Source of the DNA: an uncultured Prevotella sp.
GTDB taxonomy: Bacteria > Bacteroidota > Bacteroidia > Bacteroidales > Bacteroidaceae
Reading direction: 5' to 3'
NCBI GenBank assembly: GCA_905236755.1
Contig: CAJOCR010000004.1
Coordinates: 1-64,000, forward strand
Length of the DNA: 64,000 bases
Shown: positions 52,114-59,492 of the stretch, one piece after another
Layout: every line of letters begins with the position of its first letter
How positions within the stretch are numbered: the stretch's first letter is position 1
Translations under genes and position numbers: made by a program
The notes under the pieces: model-generated
What the model was told of the DNA's origin: nothing
Seen by the model: only the letters and a program-made list of their open reading frames with translations
Databases searched by the model: none

Positions 52114-52941
52114 TTACCATGTAATGACTTTATCGACAATCGCCTGTTGTTCACTTGCTGTACGTCTAAGATAGATTCTTGTTGTCTCTATGCTCTCATG
52201 TCCCATCAAGTCTGCAAGCAGAGAGATGTCATTGAACTTATCCAGAAAGTTCTTTGCGTAGCGATGGCGGAAAGAGTGTGGATAAACGACCTTTGGATTA
52301 AGGCCATACTTTATAGCAAAGTTCTTCAACTGTTGTGCTATACCACGTGTGGTTATCCGTTCCCCAAAGCGATTGAGGAACAGATACCCGCTTTCCCTGT
52401 TGTTCGTGTTAAGCCAAGTCTGGGCTTCATCCCTTAGTTTCTTCGGAATAAACAGTCGGCGCACTTTGCCTCCTTTGGTGTAAATGTCATAATAGCCCAT
52501 GTTTACATGCTCGACCTTCAGTTGCACCAATTCGCTAATTCTTGCACCTGTAGCTGCAAGGAAGCGTACCACAAAGTACCACTCCAAATTATTCTCCTTC
52601 TTAAGCTTATTCTTCAAGAAAGTGTAGTCGGCATTGCTTATGACATTCTCCAGATAGGTACGCTGTTGAACCTTGACAGATTTTAAGCGCAAGCGAGGCT
52701 TGTGCTGGTACTCTAGATACTTGTTCAACGCCTGAATGCGTAAATTTACGGTTTTTGGCTTGAACGTCTCAATGAGATACGTCTTGTAGAGCAATAGATT
52801 TTTCTTGGTCAATTCCTTGTAGTGAGAATTGAAGTCGTTTACAGCATAGATGTATGCTGAAACTGTGTTCTTTGCCATGTTTGAATGGGTCAGAAACTCT
52901 TTGAATTTTTCAACCATGATAAATGATGTTTGTTTGTACAT
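52114..52941 (-). CDS. Tyrosine recombinase (hsdS invertase)
   Basis: 275 aa. N-terminal SAM-like core-binding domain about 10-85. Catalytic domain with Arg in GARISELVQLKVEHV, the HxxR box HSFRHRYAKNFL, LADLMGHESIETTRIYLRR (His and the Tyr nucleophile about residue 260). It belongs to the tsr-type recombinases that sit beside Bacteroidetes type I specificity genes and invert hsdS segments. ATG at 52941 or 52917 could start it. It lies 52 bases from the outer repeat IR1 and reads away from it. Role as the invertase is inferred from context. Confidence 0.9.
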   Translation of the reverse strand: MYKQTSFIMVEKFKEFLTHSNMAKNTVSAYIYAVNDFNSHYKELTKKNLLLYKTYLIETFKPKTVNLRIQALNKYLEYQHKPRLRLKSVKVQQRTYLENVISNADYTFLKNKLKKENNLEWYFVVRFLAATGARISELVQLKVEHVNMGYYDIYTKGGKVRRLFIPKKLRDEAQTWLNTNNRESGYLFLNRFGERITTRGIAQQLKNFAIKYGLNPKVVYPHSFRHRYAKNFLDKFNDISLLADLMGHESIETTRIYLRRTASEQQAIVDKVITW

Positions 52942-52992
52942 ATTGGGGAATAGCCCCCCATAAAAATATATCTGGTAGATTTGGCGGTTTAG

Positions 52993-53019
52993 TTCCTATT
53001 ATGAGAAGTTCGCCGATGG
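52993..53019 (+). repeat. Inverted repeat IR1, left
   Basis: 27 bases, perfect reverse complement of 56257-56283. Contains TATTATGAG; marks the entry to the first TRD. Confidence 0.93.
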
Positions 53020-54366
53020 GCAAATCGTTTGTATAGACGAAAAAGTTCCGTTTGAGATTCCTTCAACATGGGAGTGGTGTCGCATAAGTCATCTGTTCGT
53101 TACTTCAAGTGGTTCTACTCCACAAAGTAAAAATCCATTGTATTATTCAAATGGTACTATCAATTGGGTCAGAACTACAGACTTAAATAATGGGATTTTA
53201 GATTCTTGTGAGATTCAGATTACACCCAAGGCTGTTTTGGACTACAATCTTTCGATTATTCCACAAGAATCGATATGTATTGCCATGTATGGAGGGGGTG
53301 GAACTATCGGAAAGCATTCAATTATTAGATTTGATACAACTATAAATCAGTCTGTATGTGCTATACATCCTAATTTCATGTGCAACATGGAGTATGTACA
53401 CATTTTCATGCAATACCAAAGACCTTATTGGATGGATTATGCAGCTGGCTCACGAAAAGATCCCAACATTAATCAGATAATTATTAAGAATTGCTTGATT
53501 CCAATTCCACCAAAGAAAGAACAAGACAGAATTGTATCAAAGTATAACGCTCTATTTCCACTTATTGATAATTATTCAGAAGCAAATGAACAAAGAAGAA
53601 AACTTAATGATGATATAGCCAGTACACTTAAAAAATCTATATTACAAGAGGCTATACAAGGTCGTCTTGTTCCTCAATGTACTTTAGACGAACCAGCATC
53701 AGTACTTCTTCAACGTATCAAAGAAGAGAAGTTGCGTCTCGTCAAAGAAGGCAAGTTGAAGAAGAAAGACGTTATCGACAGCACAATTTTTCGTGGTGAC
53801 GATAACAAGTACTTCGAGAAGAAAGGTAAAAATATCATCTGTATTGACGAGGAAATTCCTTTTGAGATACCCGAGAGTTGGCAGTGGTGTAGAGTTAAAC
53901 AGATACTTGATATTGGTTCAGCAAGAAGGGTACATCAAAAAGATTGGCGAAGTTCTGGCATACCATTTTATAGAGCAAGAGAAATCGGTAAACTTGCTGA
54001 ATGTGGCCATGTCGATAACGAACTTTTCGTTGACCATGATTTGTACAAAGAGTTTTCTTCCTGTGGCGTGCCTATACCTGGAGACTTAATGGTTACTGCC
54101 GTTGGTACATTGGGGAAAGTATATATAGTTAAAGATGGAGATTTATTCTATTATAAAGATGGTAGTGTTCTATGTCTTAACAACAGATATAACCTAAATC
54201 CATCTTACCTAAAATATGTTATAGAATCTCCTATGTTTATCAATCAATTTGTTGGCGAGTCACAGGGAACAACTGTCGCGACCTTAACGATAGTAAGATT
54301 TAATGAGTATCTTGTACCTATCCCACCCCTGCGAGAACAAGAGAGAATAGTCAAGGCTATTGATAA

Positions 54367-54972
54367 CGTAGCAAGTATTATGAGCAGATAGGGCAAGAAG
54401 CTCATGAAATAACAGAGGATATTCCGTTTGAAATTCCCTATAATTGGGAATGGTGTAGGCTTCGTGATATATGCTCAATCTTTACGGGTGCAACATTTAG
54501 AAAAGACGAAACCAATTCAGATTGCCATGGTATTCGTATATTGAGAGGTGGCAATATACTGCCCTTTGAAATTATACAGAAAGCTGATGATATTTTTCTT
54601 GCACAAGAACAAGTAAAAGAAAGTATTCTACTAAAACAGAATGACATTATCACCCCGGCAGTAACGAGTTTGGAGAATATAGGTAAAATGGCAAGAGTTG
54701 AACAAGATATGCCAGATGTTACAGTTGGAGGTTTTGTCTTTGTTCTTCGACCACATTATTCTGATAAATGGTTGGCTAAAATCCTGTTATACTTTATGAG
54801 TTCTCCGTCTGCCATTGAATTTATAAAGTCCATCACGAACAAATCAGGACAAGCCTTTTATAATATTGGTAAAGAACGGCTGGCAACGACACTGATTCCT
54901 ATTCCACCAAAAGAGGAAGAACGTCGTATCGTGATAAAGATAGAAGAACTATTTGATAGGATAAGGGGCTAA
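54367..54972 (+). pseudogene. hsdS: Silent hsdS half-cassette C (single TRD, no start codon)
   Basis: A second headless frame, opening after TGATAA at 54361-54366 and starting inside IR2 with KYYEQIGQEAHEITEDIPFEIPYNWEWCRLRDICSIFTGATFRKDE. It ends RRIVIKIEELFDRIRG at 54972, four bases into the tail of the convergent expressed hsdS. Codes for one TRD with a normal C-terminus. Inversion between the IR2 copies would place it, in frame, as the second TRD of the expressed gene in exchange for TRD E. Confidence 0.87.
54372..54391 (+). repeat. Inverted repeat IR2, left
   Basis: 20 bases, perfect reverse complement of 55460-55479, with the TATTATGAG core. The TAG stop of the A-B frame is formed by its last three bases. 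Confidence 0.92.
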
Positions 54973-56474
54973 CACCCTTTTATCCTATCATTTATTTCTC
55001 TTATGCGCATTGCAATCCTTTCTTGCTCTTGGTATGGTGGAATGCCAACTACCAAAGAATAGAAGATTTCCTTATTCAAATGAGGAATCGCGGCACCTTT
55101 TTTGGAGTTACGAAGCAAGTCTTTGTAGAACTGGATAAAGTACAGCACATAAGGTAAGTGCATATTTTCACTTACCCATAATTGCTTGAATGTACTACCC
55201 ATATACCCGTCATGAGGAACGGCAAATACTTCTCCAGAGTTTTCTCCATCCACAAGAATGATATTATCACCTGTTGAAACAAATTTGCCTTTTGTTAGAA
55301 TATCCCCAGATGACTTACCGCGCAAATACTTGGCATCAAGACAGATGTATTTGCCCTCTTTCTTTTCACCATCCATAAGCCTACAAATATGAGACAGTTT
55401 TACAACTTCCCACGTATCAGGGAATGTATAATCAGCCTCTATTTGAAGGATATTACCATCTATCTGCTCATAATACTTGTTATCGTCACCTTTATAGATG
55501 AAGGACTCCACTACGTCTTTCTTCTTCAGTTTACCTTCCTTTACGAGACGCAACTTCTCTTCCTTAATGCGCTGAAGAAGGACTGATGCAGGCTCATCAT
55601 TAGGGTCTTGCTGTACAAGCTTACCTTGAATCGCCTCTTGGAGAATGGACTTCTTTATCAATAGAGGCAAGTCTGCATTCAGTTGCGAAAGATTCTTTTC
55701 TATGTTATCATAACGTTCGACAAAAGGAATAACTTTTGTCAACATATCTACTATGTGCTTTTGTTCTCTTTGTGGTGGCAAAGGAAGTAACAGTCCTTTT
55801 AGTCGATTAGCTGAAAGCCCAGGCATTGCCGTTCCGACAGATGCAAGTTGATTGCTCTCTTTCAAGAGATATATGAAATAATATACATATTCACAAATGC
55901 CATCAATATATGGTTTAAGTCTATGAACATGATTCTGAAGGCAGATATCATAATCGTAAGGCCATATAGCAGAACGGCCATATCCTGCACCTCCTTCACA
56001 GACAAGCAAATCCCCTTTTGTCGCAGAACACGCTTTTATTTCTTCGTCAGTGAAATTCATGACTTTTACGTTATCAAGGACGAATCTTCCCCAATACAGA
56101 TTTGAAGTAGTAATGAATCTCTGTGGAGTTCCTTTCCCTTTGTTACTGCTGCTTTGTTGCTTGCCACTTGCATGAAGAAACAAGTGAGAAATTCTGCACC
56201 ATTCCCACCCCTTTGGCACATCAAACGGAATCTTATCGTCAATGCATACGACGGTTCCATCGGCGAACTTCTCATAATAGGAATTGTCGTCACCACGGTA
56301 AATGATAGATTCTTTCTTGTTCTTCTTTATCTTGCCCTCTTTTACGAGGCGTGCTTTCTCTGCTCTAATCTTTTCGAGCAGGACAGATGCAGGCTCATCA
56401 TTAGGATCTTGTGGTACAAGCTTTCCTTGTATAGCCCATTGGAGTATGCTGTTTTTAAGTTGCTTTCCAGTCAT
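54969..56474 (-). CDS. hsdS: HsdS, type I restriction specificity subunit (expressed copy)
   Basis: 501 aa. Sets the DNA target of the type I enzyme. Conserved N-terminal part (residues 1-65: LKNSILQWAIQGKLVPQDPNDEPASVLLEKIR), TRD D about 75-235 (ending LPPQREQKHIVDML), conserved spacer about 255-315 (KKSILQEAIQGKLVQQ..), TRD E about 330-490 (ending IPPYQEQERIAMRIREINDRIKGC). The PPQREQ / PPYQEQ signatures are typical of HsdS. It overlaps the Fic stop by one base (TAATG), so it is the promoter-linked copy. IR1 and IR2 lie exactly at the start of TRD D and TRD E. Confidence 0.93.
   Translation of the reverse strand: MTGKQLKNSILQWAIQGKLVPQDPNDEPASVLLEKIRAEKARLVKEGKIKKNKKESIIYRGDDNSYYEKFADGTVVCIDDKIPFDVPKGWEWCRISHLFLHASGKQQSSSNKGKGTPQRFITTSNLYWGRFVLDNVKVMNFTDEEIKACSATKGDLLVCEGGAGYGRSAIWPYDYDICLQNHVHRLKPYIDGICEYVYYFIYLLKESNQLASVGTAMPGLSANRLKGLLLPLPPQREQKHIVDMLTKVIPFVERYDNIEKNLSQLNADLPLLIKKSILQEAIQGKLVQQDPNDEPASVLLQRIKEEKLRLVKEGKLKKKDVVESFIYKGDDNKYYEQIDGNILQIEADYTFPDTWEVVKLSHICRLMDGEKKEGKYICLDAKYLRGKSSGDILTKGKFVSTGDNIILVDGENSGEVFAVPHDGYMGSTFKQLWVSENMHLPYVLYFIQFYKDLLRNSKKGAAIPHLNKEIFYSLVVGIPPYQEQERIAMRIREINDRIKGC
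55460..55479 (-). repeat. Inverted repeat IR2, right
   Basis: Partner of 54372-54391, at the junction of conserved spacer and TRD E (codes DNKYYEQI) in the expressed gene. Confidence 0.92.
56257..56283 (-). repeat. Inverted repeat IR1, right
   Basis: Partner of 52993-53019, at the junction of N-terminal part and TRD D (codes SYYEKFADG) in the expressed gene. Inversion would flip about 3.2 kb. Confidence 0.93.
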
Positions 56475-56947
56475 TATTCTTGATAATTATCTTCGATTAT
56501 ACCTAACTGACCTTTGTTCATTGCATTGGCAATGTCAATTTTAAGACTCTCGTCATAATCTGTTCCTGCCATAAAAGCAGTTGTTATACGCAAGAGTAAA
56601 TCTTGGTCGATATGAGATGCTGCTATATGATAGACAATGGCCTCAAACTGTCGCATGAAGATACACGCATTCCAAGGATATCCGTTCTTGTGAAGGAAAT
56701 ATGCCCCCAATGTCAAGGCTATGCGTTTGTTCCCATCATTGAAAAAGTGTCCAGAGCAGAATCTAAATACTAGATAGGTAAGTTTGTCAGTGAACGTTGG
56801 ATAATACTCGTCACTCTGAATGAAATCGAGAGTGGCAAGAATGCCTCCTTTGTCTCTAACACCTTCAAATCCGCCGTCACTAGCATCTATCATCTTGTGG
56901 TAGATATCTAGTGCCTCTTCATAGTCGATGTATTTTATATTATTCAT
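56474..56947 (-). CDS. Doc/Fic-family protein within the restriction operon
   Basis: 157 aa. Fic-fold core motif HFFNDGNKRIALTLG (about residues 70-84), closest to the Doc form HxFxxxNKR rather than the AMPylating HPFxxGNGR. The N-terminus (YIDYEEALDIYHKMIDASDGGFEGVRDKGGILATLD) is Doc-like. Doc proteins are toxins that phosphorylate EF-Tu and are held by an antitoxin. Here it overlaps the RhuM-like gene by 8 bases and hsdS by 1 base, so all are translated together. Whether it is a toxin or modifies a restriction subunit is not known. Confidence 0.86.
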   Translation of the reverse strand: MNNIKYIDYEEALDIYHKMIDASDGGFEGVRDKGGILATLDFIQSDEYYPTFTDKLTYLVFRFCSGHFFNDGNKRIALTLGAYFLHKNGYPWNACIFMRQFEAIVYHIAASHIDQDLLLRITTAFMAGTDYDESLKIDIANAMNKGQLGIIEDNYQE

Positions 56948-57968
56948 CGTCTTCTGCCTGTTTTAAACGTTTAAGCACATCTTTGTTTTCTGCCAAAATA
57001 TGGTCGAAATCAATAGACTGGTCACCTATGAACCGTTCAAACTCCTCTGGAGTAACGGCTTTCAGATAATTTGCGATATTCCCATGATATGCGTCACGGA
57101 AACTAAAATCACGTGAAGCCATCTTTGTTCTTGCATCATTGAGGTATGGCTTCTGCATCGGATGTTCTGCCAAATCATTTACAATTTGCTCTACCTCGAG
57201 TATTGACAATTTGGTTCCGTTGGTGTTCTTGTAACGTTCCTGTATAGCTGCACCAACACCGTTTTCAAATGAAGAAATGACAAGCAGGACTTCTGCGTAT
57301 AGAGTATGTCGGACATTATCTTTACTATCCAAGCAAAGTATTTCTCTGTACTCTTTAGCATTCTCTTTGAACACGGCTTTATATATAAAGTCTGTTACTT
57401 GAGCATATTTGTAAGTATGATGTCCGTCAACACATTGATTGATGGCTGTCGTGAGATTTTTGCGATAATTCTCCTCTGTGATAGCAGCTGGAATATAGTT
57501 TATATCTCTACGATTGATATATTTAGTGCCACCTCCCGTTTTTTCGTTGATTGTAGCGATTACCATGTCAAGAATCATGCTTCTCAGTTCCTTTGCTTTT
57601 TCACTTTCGGTCAATAACATTCCGATGTTCAGAAAAGCACGAAAATTAAAGAGACCAATTTGGGTGGTTTTGCTCGCCTCATTAATAAGGTGAGCAAATT
57701 GTAACTTAAAGTCTTTCAATGATTTACCCTTACATAAAACATAACCGTTATGCTTTAACTCATCTCCATTCGAAGCTAAATATCTATCTATGGTAGATAT
57801 ATCAACTGCATAAAAATCTGCAACCATTCTTTTTGTAAATCGATACTCTCCATCGAATAACATTCCAGAGATGTCCAAACGCTTTTGTATATTATCAACT
57901 GCAAAGCGATTATTAAGAATATTCTGACGTTCTATGTTTGATATAGTCAAATCCTTCATTATGTTCAA
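56940..57968 (-). CDS. RhuM-family protein within the restriction operon
   Basis: 342 aa, cytoplasmic. N-terminal DNA-binding-like part with a helix-turn-helix look (FTKRMVADFYAVDISTIDRYLASNGDELKHNGYVLCKGKSLKDF). Then the RhuM family core (GLFNFRAFLNIGMLLTESEKAKELRSMILDMVIATINEKTGGGTKYINRRD, EENYRKNLTTAINQCVDGHHTYKYAQVTDFIYKAVFKENAKEYREIL). The C-terminal third contains the Fic-neighbour region AEVLLVISSFENGVGAAIQERY. RhuM genes often accompany type I systems and Doc/Fic genes; function is unproven. Between hsdM (6-base gap) and doc (8-base overlap). Confidence 0.83.
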   Translation of the reverse strand: MNIMKDLTISNIERQNILNNRFAVDNIQKRLDISGMLFDGEYRFTKRMVADFYAVDISTIDRYLASNGDELKHNGYVLCKGKSLKDFKLQFAHLINEASKTTQIGLFNFRAFLNIGMLLTESEKAKELRSMILDMVIATINEKTGGGTKYINRRDINYIPAAITEENYRKNLTTAINQCVDGHHTYKYAQVTDFIYKAVFKENAKEYREILCLDSKDNVRHTLYAEVLLVISSFENGVGAAIQERYKNTNGTKLSILEVEQIVNDLAEHPMQKPYLNDARTKMASRDFSFRDAYHGNIANYLKAVTPEEFERFIGDQSIDFDHILAENKDVLKRLKQAEDDE

Positions 57969-57974
57969 TGTATT

Positions 57975-59492
57975 TTAGTCCAACTTAATTTCAATCCCCA
58001 AGATACGTTGAATCTCAGATAGAGTTTTGTCTATCTCGTGGTCGAGAACTGCACGTTTCTTATAGTAATTTGCAAGTAATTCTGCTGGTGGAAGGATTTC
58101 TTCTTCATCCTTCGGGAACTTGCACTGATCAAAATTACAGTCAAGTGCCATTAAATCCTCTACAGGAATACAGCGAGATTTCTCATTTCCGTCTTCACTT
58201 ACAATCTCCTTACGGTTATTCCACCATTCAACAATAGGCTGGCAATGCTCCAGTTTCATTGATTTTGTTTTGGAGAAGTGCTTATAGCCATCAGGCATGT
58301 CAAGACGATAGAACCATGTTTCCTTTGTTGCATACCCCTCTGGTGCTCCTTCCGCTGTTTCGTTGTTAAAGAAAAGAATATTGGTGGCAATGCTTGTATA
58401 TGGAGAGAAAACACTACCAGGCAAACGGATGATAGTATGCAAATTGAATTTCTTCAGCATTTCTTTCTTTATGGCAAGTTTTGCTCCATCAACACCAAAG
58501 AGAAATCCATCAGGAACAATAACTGCGGCACGTCCGTCTTTTTTCAACCTGTACATGATGAGTACCATGAAAAGGTCTGCTGTTTCGCTTGAACGGAATG
58601 CCAACGGAAAGTTGTTTTTTACAGTTGCATCCGTGCTACCTCCGTATGGAGGATTCATGGCGATGACATTTACTTTGTCACTCTCCTTGAAATCAGACAT
58701 CTTTATACCGAGAGAATCGCAGTGGCGTATATTTGGTGCTTCCACATCATGCAGAAGCAGATTGGTTATAGACAGCAGATATGGTAGAGGTTTCCATTCT
58801 TGACCAACGACAGCTGTTTGGAAAGCACGACCGTCATCTGTCGTCTTTACTTGCTTACCAATATGGTTAAGTGCAGACGTAAGGAAACCGCCTGTGCCTG
58901 AGGTAAAGTCACCGACTGTTTCTCCAAGTTGTGGATTGAGCTGCTGAATTATGAAATCAGTGAGAGCACGAGGAGTATAGAACTCACCAGCATTTCCTGC
59001 CGACTGCAAATCCTTCAAGATACCTTCGTAAATATCACCGAACATATGACGATCAGTGGCATCATCAAACTCAATCTCGTTTATGACATTGACAACTTGA
59101 CGAAGCAAGATTCCATTTTTCATATATTGGTTCAAGTCCTCAAACACCTCTTTTACAATTGATTTTGAACGAGGAGTCTCACGTGTTACTGTAAGATTTT
59201 TCAATGTGGGGAAGAGCTTGTCATTTATGAATGCCAACAATGAATCTCCAGTTAAAGCAGAACCATCTTTCTCATCAATTGCCCAGTTGCGCCAACGCAG
59301 TTCTTCTGGGATGATTGAGGTAAATTCCCTTTTTTCTTTTGCCGCTTTGTATTCCCATGTTTCTTCCTGTGTATCATATACTTTCAGAAAAAACATCCAT
59401 ACCATTTGTTCAATACGCTGTGCATCACCATTGATGCCAGCGTCCTGTCTCATGATGTTTTGTAGTCGTTTGACTATATTGTTTACTGCCAT
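57975..59492 (-). CDS. hsdM: HsdM, type I DNA methyltransferase subunit
   Basis: 505 aa N6-adenine methyltransferase. N-terminal HsdM helical domain about 1-130. SAM-binding motif I VGDFTSGTGGFLTSAL (about residues 195-210) after EFYTPRALTDFIIQQL. Catalytic motif IV NPPYGG (about residue 280). It pairs with HsdS to methylate and with HsdR to cut. Start codon overlaps the hsdR stop (TAATG). Confidence 0.95.
   Translation of the reverse strand: MAVNNIVKRLQNIMRQDAGINGDAQRIEQMVWMFFLKVYDTQEETWEYKAAKEKREFTSIIPEELRWRNWAIDEKDGSALTGDSLLAFINDKLFPTLKNLTVTRETPRSKSIVKEVFEDLNQYMKNGILLRQVVNVINEIEFDDATDRHMFGDIYEGILKDLQSAGNAGEFYTPRALTDFIIQQLNPQLGETVGDFTSGTGGFLTSALNHIGKQVKTTDDGRAFQTAVVGQEWKPLPYLLSITNLLLHDVEAPNIRHCDSLGIKMSDFKESDKVNVIAMNPPYGGSTDATVKNNFPLAFRSSETADLFMVLIMYRLKKDGRAAVIVPDGFLFGVDGAKLAIKKEMLKKFNLHTIIRLPGSVFSPYTSIATNILFFNNETAEGAPEGYATKETWFYRLDMPDGYKHFSKTKSMKLEHCQPIVEWWNNRKEIVSEDGNEKSRCIPVEDLMALDCNFDQCKFPKDEEEILPPAELLANYYKKRAVLDHEIDKTLSEIQRILGIEIKLD

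Larger units (their letters stand above)
52979..54391 (+). pseudogene. hsdS: Silent hsdS cassette A-B (two TRDs, no start codon)
   Basis: The frame opens after TAG at 52976-52978 and has no ATG at its head. It begins at inverted repeat IR1 with SYYEKFADG, equal to residues 66-74 of the expressed HsdS. TRD A (about 53020-53640) is followed by the conserved spacer (KKSILQEAIQGRLVPQ..DEPASVLLQRIKEEKLRLVKEGKLKKKDV). TRD B follows (from about 53800, ending REQERIVKAIDNVASIMSR). Complete apart from the missing N-terminus, so not decayed: a stored cassette that becomes active when inverted at IR1. A TTG at 53138 is the only early start-like codon and would cut into TRD A. Confidence 0.88.

Noticed and set aside
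52979..54972. Reading the plus-strand hsdS pieces as decayed pseudogenes
   Set aside because: They have no internal frameshifts or early stops, start exactly at perfect inverted repeats, and join in frame with the expressed gene. They are listed under the pseudogene type only because they lack a start codon.
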